Source: a bacterium
GTDB taxonomy: Bacteria > ARS69
NCBI GenBank assembly: GCA_025774805.1
Contig: JALGZR010000019.1
Coordinates: 1-64,000 of the forward strand
Reading direction: 5' to 3'
Length of the DNA: 64,000 nt
In this document: positions 44,451-52,997 of the stretch, in pieces
Numbering within the stretch: position 1 is the first letter of the stretch
Layout of the letters: every line of letters starts with the position of its first letter
Made by a program: the position numbers and the translations under genes
Notes under the pieces: generated by a model
Database searches by the model: none
What the model saw: the letters and a program-made list of their open reading frames with translations, nothing else
What the model was told of the DNA's origin: nothing

Positions 44451-44621
44451 ATCTCACCAGCCTCTGCTGCGGCAGCGGCTCGCCGCGCCTGGCTTCGTCG
44501 CTGGCGCGCTTCCGCCCTGCGACGGGGCTACAGTCCCGCCTCGGGCGAAAGCACCCCATCTCCTCGCCAGACACGACGATCCTTGAGCCTCGCGACGAGC
44601 CTGGTGAGAAATGCAGGCTAG
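44440..44621. repeat. Family B palindromic element, expanded copy
   Basis: 182 bp with CTAG at both edges. The left arm starts CTAGCCTGCATATCTCACCA (44440) and the right arm ends GGTGAGAAATGCAGGCTAG (44603-44621). The interior contains GCTGCGGCAGCGGCTCGCCG, the reverse complement (one mismatch) of the core at 56591-56610, plus about 100 extra bases. It may be two fused or rearranged elements. Confidence 0.85.
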
Positions 44622-44636
44622 GCTTCATGTCCGCAA

Positions 44637-45962
44637 TCACGCCCGAGCGCGGATCGTGTCGGCGGCGTCCTTTCCGTCGAGCATGGCGTCTTCCATGCCC
44701 CCGTATCCCCAGCCTCCCCACCGTCCGCCGCAGAGAATCGAGTGGTCGCGCAGGCAGCCGAGCACGTGCGCACGGGCGCGCTCGTAGTTCTGGTCGAAGA
44801 TGACGTAGGCGTGGGGAATCGTGGCGAGCTCGGCGAACAGCAGTTCGTCGTCGGAGGCGAGAATGCCGATCGTCGTCATCCCGTCGAGCACGCGGCGCTT
44901 CAGACCCTCGACGTCGGCGAGCTCCGCCTCACTCAGCCCGGACATCTCGACGTAGTAGCTGCGGCACCCCTCGGGCGCGGAGCTCCGGTGCACCGCCGAG
45001 TAGGAGCCGACCCGATAGAAGATGAACTCCCTCTCCGGGACGTACAGCCAGTGGTAGTGACCGGCGTCGCTTCCCTCACCACGGACCCCGATATCGAAGT
45101 AGTGAACCGTCGTGGCCCGCAGCTCGGAGGCGGCGTGGGTCAGGTGATCGGGCGCCGACTTCAGGATCGACACGAACGGCTTCAGCGGCATCGTGTTGAC
45201 GAGCCAGTCGTAGCGCACGGTGCGGCCGTCGCCGAGGAAGGCGACACGGGCGGCCGGATCGACACCGGTCACCTCGACCCCGTAGACGGGCCGCTCCCCG
45301 AGCGCGCCGGCGAGCGCGCGGGGAAGCGAGCCTATTCCGCCGGTGCGCGGGTAGAGAAAGCGTGCGCTGTAGCCGAGCTGCTCACGGGAGAACCCGAGCG
45401 CGCCGCGGATCACGCTCTCCGTCCCGGGACGGGGGATGAACCGCTCGGCGTACTCGGGCATCAGCTCCTCGAGACCCACTCCCAGCAACTTCTGGTTGTA
45501 AGGGATCATGAAGTGACGGGCGATGCCCTCGCCGAATTGGCGCATCACCCACTCCCGGAAGTTCTCCGGAGGGTTCGGGTCGCGTCCCAGTCCGAAATCC
45601 TCCGGGTGCCGGGCCCGGAGGAACCCCAGAACGCAGTCGAGGATGATCTCGCGCGGCAGCCCGTACGTGTTGGCCTGAAAGGGATACCGGGTGAAGACCC
45701 GGTGGGAGAAGATCGCGGCCCGTCGCTCGTGCTCGACCATGTCGTCGCCCATGAGACGACCCACCAGCCTCTGGGTGTAGGGATTTCGAAGGTGCAACCA
45801 GTGTCCGGTTCCGTCGCACAGAAAACCGCCGGCTCGGGTCCGGGTCCGGGCCACGCCGCCCGGCTCGTCCTCGCGCTCGACCACGAGGTATTCGGAGCCG
45901 AGATGATGCGCGCAGGACAATCCGGTCAGACCGGCGCCGATGATGAGGACGGGTACCTGCAT
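44637..45962 (-). CDS. FAD-dependent amine oxidase/protoporphyrinogen-oxidase-like protein
   Basis: 441-aa flavoprotein: VLIIGAGLTGLSCAHHLG is the FAD loop, followed by VVEREDEPGGVARTRTRAGG. The C-terminal CGGRWGGWGYGGMEDAMLDG closes the FAD site. It resembles the NAD(P)-binding/UDP-galactopyranose-mutase-like proteins often found in surface-sugar clusters. The neighbours (glycosyltransferase, polysaccharide deacetylase) support a role in glycan precursor modification. The exact reaction is not determinable. The deacetylase gene lies 23 bases upstream on the same strand. Confidence 0.78.
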   Translation of the reverse strand: MQVPVLIIGAGLTGLSCAHHLGSEYLVVEREDEPGGVARTRTRAGGFLCDGTGHWLHLRNPYTQRLVGRLMGDDMVEHERRAAIFSHRVFTRYPFQANTYGLPREIILDCVLGFLRARHPEDFGLGRDPNPPENFREWVMRQFGEGIARHFMIPYNQKLLGVGLEELMPEYAERFIPRPGTESVIRGALGFSREQLGYSARFLYPRTGGIGSLPRALAGALGERPVYGVEVTGVDPAARVAFLGDGRTVRYDWLVNTMPLKPFVSILKSAPDHLTHAASELRATTVHYFDIGVRGEGSDAGHYHWLYVPEREFIFYRVGSYSAVHRSSAPEGCRSYYVEMSGLSEAELADVEGLKRRVLDGMTTIGILASDDELLFAELATIPHAYVIFDQNYERARAHVLGCLRDHSILCGGRWGGWGYGGMEDAMLDGKDAADTIRARA

Positions 45963-45985
45963 GCCCCTCGCCGTTCGGATCTCGA

Positions 45986-46759
45986 TTATCGCTTTCTGAG
46001 ATTATCGGCAGCGCCCCGGAGCGCTTCATAGGCTCCTGTCGGCAGGATCGATTTCAGAGCCTCCTTGCCCGAGTATATGGAGCCGAGGAGGCCCGCGTGT
46101 CGCCCGCCGATCAGGTTCGAGAGCCTCCTCTCGTCCACGTGCCGGTTGATCGGCAGGCACTCCAGGCGGCTCGGGTTCCAGATGCGGTTGTGACCCCAGC
46201 GCATCGTCCGGACGGCGCGGAATCCGATCTCGCCCGCGATATCCGGGACCTTTCCTCCGCAGTAGCCGCCGGGGGGCGCGAACGCGACCGGTCGCTCGCC
46301 GGTCAGCGCGGCCAGGATCTCCTGGCTCGTGAGAAGCTGATCTCGGATTTCCGCCGGCGGCAGCCGATCGAGCCGGACGTGACGGTGACTGTGATTGGCC
46401 ATCAGGTGTCCGGCCCCGGCCATCTCCGTGACCTGGGCGCGGGTGAGAGACGCCGGACGATCGAGCTTCTCGGTGGGGACGAAGAACGTCGCCCGGACCT
46501 CGTGCCGGGCCAGCATCGGGAAGACGGTCTCGTGGTGATCGGCGGTGGCGTCATCGAAGGTCAGGATGCAGGCATCGTCCGGGGGGGCGGCATCGACGGC
46601 CTCGCCGAGCGTGAGGAAGCGGTACCCCCGACTCCTCAGCAACCGGAGGTGCTCGTCCAGGCGACGCGGCGACACCGTGTAGAAGTCGGGTCTCTCGCCG
46701 GGGCAGGGGTCGAGGACCTTGTGATAGGTGAGAATCACCACCATGGGACCATATCGCAT
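45986..46759 (-). CDS. Polysaccharide deacetylase (NodB homology)
   Basis: 257 aa. VILTYHKVLD begins the fold. The metal/catalytic motif ACILTFDDATADHH and the second His motif MANHSHRH are present, followed by FAPPGGYCG. It would remove acetyl groups from N-acetylated surface sugars. The start may be ATG 46759 or the internal ATG 46744 (MVVILTYH). There is no signal peptide, so it would act in the cytoplasm or need other export. First gene of a three-gene minus-strand glycan cluster. Confidence 0.88.
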   Translation of the reverse strand: MRYGPMVVILTYHKVLDPCPGERPDFYTVSPRRLDEHLRLLRSRGYRFLTLGEAVDAAPPDDACILTFDDATADHHETVFPMLARHEVRATFFVPTEKLDRPASLTRAQVTEMAGAGHLMANHSHRHVRLDRLPPAEIRDQLLTSQEILAALTGERPVAFAPPGGYCGGKVPDIAGEIGFRAVRTMRWGHNRIWNPSRLECLPINRHVDERRLSNLIGGRHAGLLGSIYSGKEALKSILPTGAYEALRGAADNLRKR

Positions 46760-46942
46760 GACCGGTCGTGTTCCGGCAACCTTCCAGACCGACCTCCCTC
46801 ATCCCGTCTCGAGTCGGAGGAACCGGCCTCGGCTCTCCGCGGCTCGATTCCCCGGGCCGTCCGATTGCGGACAGGATCCGTCCGGAACCGGCCGTTCACC
46901 GGTGATCCGTCGATGGGGCTGCTCGAGGCCGATCCTCTCGCG

Positions 46943-47728
46943 TTACTCGGCGACCCCGTTCAGGCTCCAGTCGTAGTCGAGGAACCGGATCTCGACGTCC
47001 TCCGCCGAGTCCAGAGCCGCCAGCGCGGGCACGTAGGGACGCACCCAGTCCTGAAGCGAGCCGTCGGACTCGAAGTCCGTCCGGTACCAGTCGAAGATCC
47101 TCGAGAGGCGGAGCCTCCCGTCCCCGTCGGGGAAGAGGGCTCCGGCGCCGGCGAGAAAGGATGTCGTCTGCTCCTGGAGCTGAGCCTCGAGCTTTGCGCC
47201 GACAAAGGCCTCGGCGCGCAGGGGAGGACAGCTCACCGCCGCGCAGTTCAGGGCGAAGTGGATACGGGGCTCCTGGAAACGGGGCCGGATGATCTCGTTC
47301 TCGATCTCGTCGAGCGATCGCTTCTCCCCGTCGATCGTGATGAGTTCCTTCTTCCAGGGGGTCCGGATCACTCCCCCGAGATCCTTGATGCTCTTCACCG
47401 GATACCCGTCCAGGATGAGATCCAACGTCACCGCGTTGTACACGTTGATCCAGTACGCGAGCCGATCCTCCCGCGGAAGCTCGGACGGCGCGACGTCCGC
47501 CATGCGATCGAGGTACTCCTGGAGGGCTTCGCGGTCGCTGGCGCTCGCGTGCCATGCCGTGTAGCGGACTCCCCCCGGCGTCACGTAGCGACCCAGAAGG
47601 TCATCGTAGGCGGAGTGGTCGGGCGCGGGCGCGGCGGCCCCCGCCGACACCGCCCCGTACGGTGCGAGCCCGAGCGAGGCGATCACGAGCGAAGCAGCGA
47701 TCCGCCGGCCCCGAATCCGGTCGGTCAT
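46943..47728 (-). CDS. DUF547 exported protein
   Basis: 261-aa protein with a signal peptide (IAASLVIASLGLAPYGAVSAGAAA) and a DUF547 domain: LAYWINVYNAVTLDLILDGYP, GGVIRTPWKKELI, LNCAAVSCPPLRAEAF and the C-terminal FLDYDWSLNG. The family is common but of unknown function; conserved Cys/His residues have suggested a hydrolase-like fold. The start chosen is the second Met (47728) with GGGAGG upstream. It is transcribed divergently from the sulfotransferase. Confidence 0.88.
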   Translation of the reverse strand: MTDRIRGRRIAASLVIASLGLAPYGAVSAGAAAPAPDHSAYDDLLGRYVTPGGVRYTAWHASASDREALQEYLDRMADVAPSELPREDRLAYWINVYNAVTLDLILDGYPVKSIKDLGGVIRTPWKKELITIDGEKRSLDEIENEIIRPRFQEPRIHFALNCAAVSCPPLRAEAFVGAKLEAQLQEQTTSFLAGAGALFPDGDGRLRLSRIFDWYRTDFESDGSLQDWVRPYVPALAALDSAEDVEIRFLDYDWSLNGVAE

Positions 47729-47894
47729 CGAGGAACCCTCCCGCGGAGACCCGCGGCGTTCGGTCACGTACGTGAGATGCGCTCACCGGCCGAGGGATTC
47801 GGCGCGAAACGCCTCGGATCCGGCATCCGTGATATCATGGGCGACGGTTGCGCGCTCCTCCCGATCCCCGCATTCGACCCGTGAGGCACCCTCC

Positions 47895-48908
47895 ATGGAC
47901 GAGAGCTACCCTGTCTTCGTCGTCGGGGCCCCTCGCACGGGGACCACCCTCGTCCGGGAGATCCTCAACCGCCATCCCCGCATCTATCTGTTCGACGAGG
48001 TCCACTTCTTCGAGCGGGTCTGGGACGATCGCCAGCACCTCGGCGATCTCAAAGCGCCTCTCTCGCAGACCCAGGCCATCCTCCGGCTCCGCGAAATCGT
48101 CCGGGATTTCGGCCCGGACTCGCAGGTGGCCCAGGTGCTCACGATCGAGGAGTACCGGCGCCGTCTCCTCGGGGAGGGGCGCCGCTACGCGACCTTGCTC
48201 AGGATCCTGCTTCGAGCCGGGGCCGAGCTGAGAGGCGCCGAGATCTGGGGCGACTCGAGTCCCCAGGACGTTCTCTATCTGCCGACGATCCTCGAGTGGT
48301 ATCCGAACGCCCGGATCGTCGCCCTGGTTCGGGATCCCCGCGGATTCCTCAGCTCCTACAAGAACTATTATCGACGCAGGGAGCCCACCTATCGGGAGCG
48401 CTACAATCCGCTCACGAACTCGATCCTCTGGAGAAGCTACATGCGGGCCGTTCTCGAAGCGGAGCGATCGCCGGCGAGCTCGTCCGTTCTCCGGTTGCGT
48501 TACGAGGACCTCACCGCCGATCCGGAGGCCGAGGTGCGGCGGCTCTGCGATCACGTCGGGGTCGAGTTCGACCCGGCCATGATCGATGTCGACCGGTCGA
48601 ACTCCTCGTTCGCCCTCGAGAGCGGGTGGCCCGCGGGGCGAGGGATCTACTCGTCGTCGACGGATCGGTGGCGGACCGAGCTCGGCCCGACGGAGATCTG
48701 GCTGGGCGAGCGCATCTTCGCCCCCGTGATGACGGAGCTCGGGTACCGGCCCGTCGCCCGATCCGAGGGACTCCGGCCGTCTCCGGTCGAGCTCCTCCGA
48801 ATTCTGGCGATTCTCCCCGGGCGCCTCTACAACATGCTCTTCCGCTCCCACAAGCCCTTCCGGCTGTCCAAGGTCCGGCGCGTGCTCTCGCACTTCCGTT
48901 CCTCCTGA
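47895..48908 (+). CDS. Sulfotransferase family protein
   Basis: 337-aa PAPS-dependent sulfotransferase-type protein. The 5'-phosphosulfate loop VVGAPRTGTTLVREIL is at residues 9-24. The 3'-phosphate-binding region is IVALVRDPRGFLSSYKNYYR, and a C-terminal STDRWRTELGP resembles the usual dimer/KW motif. It may sulfate surface glycans made by the neighbouring enzymes. No APS kinase is visible in the window to make PAPS. The start is the Met at 47895; the frame extends upstream without features. Confidence 0.86.
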   Translation: MDESYPVFVVGAPRTGTTLVREILNRHPRIYLFDEVHFFERVWDDRQHLGDLKAPLSQTQAILRLREIVRDFGPDSQVAQVLTIEEYRRRLLGEGRRYATLLRILLRAGAELRGAEIWGDSSPQDVLYLPTILEWYPNARIVALVRDPRGFLSSYKNYYRRREPTYRERYNPLTNSILWRSYMRAVLEAERSPASSSVLRLRYEDLTADPEAEVRRLCDHVGVEFDPAMIDVDRSNSSFALESGWPAGRGIYSSSTDRWRTELGPTEIWLGERIFAPVMTELGYRPVARSEGLRPSPVELLRILAILPGRLYNMLFRSHKPFRLSKVRRVLSHFRSS

Positions 48909-48989
48909 GGCCGCCGAGCTCTCGCTTCAAGGACACACCCCCGCGTGCCGATGCAAGATTGACCCTGTTCCGGGTCGGGAGGGGCCGTT

Positions 48990-49739
48990 GTGCGTGTCTT
49001 GATCGCTGACGACAATCCCGTCTCTCGGCGCCTCCTGGTGTCCTCCCTCGAGAAATGGGGCTTCGATCCCGTGCCGGCGAACGACGGGCGGGAAGCGTGG
49101 GGAATCCTCGAGGGGGAAGACCCTCCCCGGATGGTCATCCTCGACTGGATGATGCCCGAGATCGAGGGCCCCGAGGTGGTCCGGCGCCTCCGCCGGCGCG
49201 AGGAGGGGAACGAGCCCGGGAAGACCTCGTACGTGATTCTCCTGACCTCGAAGGAGACGGCGGACGACATCGTCGAGGGCTTCTCCGCCGGCAGCGACGA
49301 CTACGTCACGAAGCCGTTCAACCGGGAAGAGCTGAAGGTGCGCGTCTTCGTGGGGGCCCGAATGCTCGATCTGCGGCGGAGACTGGCCGACCGCGTCCGT
49401 GAGCTCGAGATCGCGCTCGAACGGGTGGAGACTCTCCAGGGGCTGCTTCCGATCTGCTCGTACTGCAAGAAGATCCGGGAAGATCGCGGCTACTGGACCG
49501 ACGTCGAGTCCTACTTCGAGCGGTACTCCGCCGCCGAGTTCAGCCACGGCGTCTGTCCCGACTGCTACGAGACGCACCTCCGGCCCGGGCTCGAGGAGAT
49601 GCGCAACCCCGGTAAGGCTCCGGAGATCACGGAGAGATCCGAGATCGTACGGCGCCGGGATCCCGACGGCGACGACTCGGATTCGGCGATCCTCCGCGCG
49701 GTCCGTCCCGGAGGAGATCCCCCGTCTCCGTCTTCCTAG
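48990..49739 (+). CDS. Response regulator with C-terminal Cys-rich domain
   Basis: 249 aa. The receiver has IADDNPVSRR, phospho-acceptor D52 in VILDWMMPEIEG and Lys in YVTKPF. A coiled-coil linker follows (LEIALERVETLQGLLP). The Cys-rich module CSYCKKIREDRGYW ... FSHGVCPDCYETH is a widespread C-terminal module after receiver and PAS domains, possibly metal-binding. A polar tail ends PSPSS. The GTG start at 48990 opens MRVLIADD. The TAG stop is provided by the family B repeat arm at 49737. Confidence 0.87.
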   Translation: MRVLIADDNPVSRRLLVSSLEKWGFDPVPANDGREAWGILEGEDPPRMVILDWMMPEIEGPEVVRRLRRREEGNEPGKTSYVILLTSKETADDIVEGFSAGSDDYVTKPFNREELKVRVFVGARMLDLRRRLADRVRELEIALERVETLQGLLPICSYCKKIREDRGYWTDVESYFERYSAAEFSHGVCPDCYETHLRPGLEEMRNPGKAPEITERSEIVRRRDPDGDDSDSAILRAVRPGGDPPSPSS

Positions 49740-49757
49740 CCTGCGTTTCTCACCAGG
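49736..49757. repeat. Family B single repeat arm between convergent genes
   Basis: CTAGCCTGCGTTTCTCACCA (49736-49755) is one arm of the family B element; the second arm is absent. The plus-strand regulator ends on its TAG (49737-49739) and the minus-strand small protein ends on TGA read from TCA (49750-49752), so both stop codons lie inside the arm. Confidence 0.8.
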
Positions 49758-49998
49758 CCCGGAAGAACCGGTGCGTCGTTCCCTCACGGCCGATCCGGAC
49801 GCGGATCGATCGCAGACACCGGGGGCAACGTCCCTCGTACGCGGTCTGGTCCCGGTTGCGGTAGAGACGCGCATAGGCGCCGCAGCAGTCGAAGCGCACT
49901 CCGAGGAAGGGGCGGGCCGCTCCGCCCCGGGCCGGCTCCCCACGGCCTCTCCCGTAGATCGCGGCCCGGGCGCGCCGACGCTTCTCCGATCGGGTCAC
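49750..49998 (-). CDS. Small Cys-rich (zinc-ribbon-like) conserved protein
   Basis: 82 aa, basic N terminus ([18 protein letters not shown]) then [20 protein letters not shown] and [15 protein letters not shown], ending RFFRAW. The CC...CPRC pattern suggests a zinc ribbon. Similar short proteins with a YARx[11 protein letters not shown] core and RFF ending occur, as I recall, in other GC-rich environmental bacteria; function unknown. The GTG start at 49998 is chosen because upstream sequence has no family character. The last Trp and stop come from the repeat arm. Confidence 0.6.
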   Translation of the reverse strand: MTRSEKRRRARAAIYGRGRGEPARGGAARPFLGVRFDCCGAYARLYRNRDQTAYEGRCPRCLRSIRVRIGREGTTHRFFRAW

Positions 49999-50012
49999 GG
50001 GGGGGGCTCGGC

Positions 50013-50585
50013 TCAGAACGGGGTGAGGGAGCGGGGCATCTCGGCGGCGAGCTCTCGGAAGATCCGGCCGAGCCCGACGCTCAGGGGATCGCCACCGGGG
50101 GTCGGCAGGACGCGGTTGACGCTCCAGATCACCGAGCCGCTTCTCAGGTCGACGAGGCGAGCCTGAAACCCGATCCGGCCCTTCTTGCCGAGGAGCCAGA
50201 ACCCGGGCCTTCCCGGCTCCCACGAGTAGACCTCGGCGAGCAGCGCGCCGTCGATGCCGAGCTCTTCGATGAGCTTCCCGCCCGAGCCGTCGAAGAGGAC
50301 GTTCTCGATCGTCAGCTCACGAAGCTCGAGCATTCGCTCGAACCGCTCGTAGTCGAGCACCTCGTACGACTTGAGGAGCTCGGTCGCGTAGAGCGCCGCA
50401 ATCGATCGGCCCTCGTTCTCGGACGGCTTGATCTCCTCGGGAAGGGAGATCGGAAGGACGACGATCCTCGCCTCGCCGCCGGGCGAGTGCCGGTGACTGA
50501 CGGCCAGGTGGCCGGAGTGGGAACAGCCCGTTCCCGCCAGCACCGCGAGGACCGGCCCCAGAGAGCGGATTCGGATTCCGAGCAC
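50013..50585 (-). CDS. Predicted lipoprotein, CsgG/FlgO-like
   Basis: 190 aa. The GTG start at 50585 has GAGGAG four bases upstream. A hydrophobic leader ends in a lipobox-like LAGTGC. The body has [14 protein letters not shown], then [20 protein letters not shown], then [13 protein letters not shown] and [15 protein letters not shown], a pattern of CsgG/FlgO/TolB-N-like outer-membrane lipoproteins. The same frame is open without stop back to an ATG at 50855 that overlaps the HDOD gene stop. A longer 280-aa protein is therefore possible, though it would bury the signal sequence. Confidence 0.7.
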   Translation of the reverse strand: MLGIRIRSLGPVLAVLAGTGCSHSGHLAVSHRHSPGGEARIVVLPISLPEEIKPSENEGRSIAALYATELLKSYEVLDYERFERMLELRELTIENVLFDGSGGKLIEELGIDGALLAEVYSWEPGRPGFWLLGKKGRIGFQARLVDLRSGSVIWSVNRVLPTPGGDPLSVGLGRIFRELAAEMPRSLTPF

Positions 50586-50851
50586 GGGACTCCTCTCCCG
50601 GATGATTGGGATTCCTTGGTCAGGATCGGCGGGATTCTGGGAGATCTTGAGCCCGGAACCGGAGGGAGCGGGCCGGGGGGAGGGCCGCAGGAGACCAGCG
50701 GGTGGCGGAGAACCGGGGGGCGGGCTCGCGAAGCTCCCGGAGCCGGGCGGCGAGTTCCTCGCGGTCTCCGCGGCCACGTCTTCGAGGCTCCCCGAGGGGT
50801 CTCGCTCCAGCTTGTCCCCGAGAAGCCGGTTCAAGCGCCTCGCGGAGTCGG

Positions 50852-51781
50852 TCATCCGCTCTCCCGATGGAAGTCGAAGAGGTGCTGGTTCGCCTCGATC
50901 TCGGCGTCGAGGTCCTCGGCGAGGATCTTGAGGTCCGGTCGGCTCAGCTCGAGGGCGTCGAGCGACTCCGGAACCAGCCGCACGAGATTCACCCCGACCG
51001 ACGTGATGTCTTTGACCGAGCAGATGAGATTCGCGATCGAGACGCAGTGGACCAGGGCCTCGTCCGGCCCCCGGTAGCGTGTCGGCTCGTGGTGGTGGCG
51101 GATCGCCGAGAGCACGGTCTCCGGCAGCTTCCACTTCGCCCCGACGTCCGCCCCGAGCTCCGTGTGATCCCATCCGACACTCTTCCGCTCCACCTCGCAG
51201 AGAGTCCGGGAGGTGTTCAGCTGGGTGATCACGTGGCGGAAGTCCTCGTGCCGGTTCTGATCGAAGAGGATGATTCCGATGTCATGGAGAAGTCCCGCCA
51301 GAAAGGCGTTCTCGAATCCGGGGAGACGCGAGCGCGCGGCGATCATCCGGGAGCAGATCCCGACGGACAGCATGTGCCGCCAGAGCTCGGTTCTCTGGTA
51401 GGTGTGGATCGGCTTCCCCGATCGAAAGAGCCCGCTCACCGTGGCGGTGATCGCGAGATCCCGAATCTGTTGGAATCCGAGATAGGCGACGGCCTGGCCG
51501 AGGTCTTCGACTCCGCGGCGAAGGCCGTAGGAGGCGGAGTTCACGCACCGGAGGACCCGCGAGCAGAGGGAGGGATCGGCCTCCACCACCGCCTTGAGGT
51601 GCGCTGCGCTGGCCTCCGGATCCCCGGCGACCTCCATGACCCGCAGGGCCACCAGGGGAAGGGAAGAGATTCCGTCGATGGTCGAGACGGTATCGGTCAG
51701 GGTGGGCCGGGAGTCTCCCGTGCCGGGCGCCGCCGGCGCCTCCCCCCCCGGGCGGACGGAATTGGAGCTGAACGGACCCAT
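50852..51781 (-). CDS. HDOD-domain signalling protein
   Basis: 309 aa. The HDOD domain (about 35-235) shows LPLVALRVMEVAGDPEAS, ADPSLCSRVLRCVNSASYGL, LAGLLHDIGIILFDQN, DHTELGADVGAKW and ILSAIRHHHEP-like text. HDOD proteins are usually non-enzymatic regulators of two-component or motility pathways. The N-terminal 30 residues are disordered. Its stop overlaps an ATG of the frame that continues into the lipoprotein gene. Confidence 0.88.
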   Translation of the reverse strand: MGPFSSNSVRPGGEAPAAPGTGDSRPTLTDTVSTIDGISSLPLVALRVMEVAGDPEASAAHLKAVVEADPSLCSRVLRCVNSASYGLRRGVEDLGQAVAYLGFQQIRDLAITATVSGLFRSGKPIHTYQRTELWRHMLSVGICSRMIAARSRLPGFENAFLAGLLHDIGIILFDQNRHEDFRHVITQLNTSRTLCEVERKSVGWDHTELGADVGAKWKLPETVLSAIRHHHEPTRYRGPDEALVHCVSIANLICSVKDITSVGVNLVRLVPESLDALELSRPDLKILAEDLDAEIEANQHLFDFHRESG

Positions 51782-51908
51782 TGACCCTCCTCGGTCGAAG
51801 AGAGAGTCTCCGTCCGGAATATCGTCCGCGCGAGATGGGGTCTTGATGGCTCCCTGAACCGGCCCGTCGGGGGTGTCGGGCCTCGCGCCGTCTCGTCGCG
51901 CCGTCTCG

Positions 51909-51932
51909 ACTCGGCCCCGATCGGGGCCGGGT
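51909..51932 (-). terminator. Hairpin after the minus-strand membrane protein gene
   Basis: CGGCCCCGATCGGGGCCG (51912-51929) is a perfect palindrome, extended by A-T, C-G and one wobble pair to 51909-51932, immediately after the stop at 51932-51934. No U-tract follows on the minus strand, so termination is plausible but not certain. Confidence 0.4.
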
Positions 51933-52408
51933 CAGATGGCCCGAACGACCTCCTTGAGGGTCCCGAGCGGAATCGAAGCCTGGACCACTTCGTCGGGGGT
52001 ATCCACGTACACCCGCAGCTTTCCGTCCCGCTTCTCGATCGCGACCAGCTCGGTCCGGGTCCTCACGTCGATGAGCACTCCGTCCGGCGCGCGGGAGAGC
52101 TCCTCGAGCACCGCCCGGGCGATCTCCAGCCCCATGATCGCCTCTTCGTCGAGCTCTCCCCGGATCTCGTCCAGGACATGACCCGGCGCGAGTCGAAGAG
52201 CGAGCGGGACGACGACGGCGGGAACGTGCGCTCCCACGCAGCAGCCCTCGCCGGTCTTGTCCACGACCCGGACCTCGATCGTCCCGGAGTGATAGACGCT
52301 CGATCCGACGAGGACGAGCGGCGTGATCAGGAGCAGCGGGAGGCCGAACAGTATGACGAACAGGGTCCGCGGTTTCCTCCGCGGCTTCCTCTGCGGCTCT
52401 TTCCGCAT
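51932..52408 (-). CDS. Membrane-anchored protein with the same repeat as its neighbour
   Basis: 158 aa. A basic start (RKEPQRKPRRKPR) and one transmembrane helix (about 17-37) precede an extracytoplasmic domain: TGEGCCVGAHVPAVVVPLAL, LDEEAIMGLEIARAVLEELS, then VLIDVRTRTELVAIEKRDGK and VVQASIPLGTLKEVV. The domain resembles the repeats of the adjacent exported protein (52422). GGAGGAGG precedes the ATG. I recognise no named family. Confidence 0.7.
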   Translation of the reverse strand: MRKEPQRKPRRKPRTLFVILFGLPLLLITPLVLVGSSVYHSGTIEVRVVDKTGEGCCVGAHVPAVVVPLALRLAPGHVLDEIRGELDEEAIMGLEIARAVLEELSRAPDGVLIDVRTRTELVAIEKRDGKLRVYVDTPDEVVQASIPLGTLKEVVRAI

Positions 52409-52421
52409 GGGGGCCTCCTCC

Positions 52422-52997
52422 TCAGTCCGAGGTGTTTTCGCGGTCGATCCAGATCCGCACGGTGTTCTCGTCGTCGTTGACGGTGACGAGATCCCCTTGG
52501 TTGCCGTGCTCGCCCAGCGCCTCCACCGCCGCGGCGAGATCGAGCTCGTTCTCCTCACCCGACGTCAGGGCGTCGATCACGGCGAGGGGAACCCGAACGT
52601 CCACCCGATTCTCGACCTCGTCCGTGCGCGGGTGTCGCTCCTCCACATGGATCAGGAGGTAGCCGCCCTCCTTGGCCACGCGGACAAAGTCGCGCCGATC
52701 CTGCACCGTCACGTACTCACCGTCCTCCGCCTCGCGGAGGGCGTCGAGGATCGCGACCAGATCCGCCCGGTCGAACTCCTCCCCGTCCAGAACGATCCGG
52801 CCGCGGTGGAAGTCGTCGTCTTCGATGAGGGGAAGGATCGCGGAGACCAGAGAGAGAGGGACGTTGATCCGTACCCGCTCGGAGTCCTCGTCCAGACCGT
52901 CGACGGACACGTGGAGCCACTGGTCGTTGTCCCGGGCGCCGGCGATGGTCGCGGACAGAACGAGACCGATGAGGCCGAATCCCAGCTTCTTCCACAT
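52422..52997 (-). CDS. Exported protein with two copies of an unnamed repeat domain
   Basis: 191 aa with a signal peptide ([17 protein letters not shown]). Two similar units follow: [18 protein letters not shown] ... [20 protein letters not shown] ... [18 protein letters not shown], then [19 protein letters not shown] ... [14 protein letters not shown] ... [10 protein letters not shown]. Each has a strand with VPL, an acidic helix and a strand ending in an acidic residue. It is cotranscribed with the membrane-anchored neighbour 13 bases downstream. Function unknown. Confidence 0.72.
   Translation of the reverse strand: MWKKLGFGLIGLVLSATIAGARDNDQWLHVSVDGLDEDSERVRINVPLSLVSAILPLIEDDDFHRGRIVLDGEEFDRADLVAILDALREAEDGEYVTVQDRRDFVRVAKEGGYLLIHVEERHPRTDEVENRVDVRVPLAVIDALTSGEENELDLAAAVEALGEHGNQGDLVTVNDDENTVRIWIDRENTSD

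Noticed and set aside
43089-44621. 510-codon plus-strand frame opposite the glycosyltransferase
   Set aside because: Antisense of the glycosyltransferase; only the first 30 codons look membrane-like and are discussed as a possible remnant.
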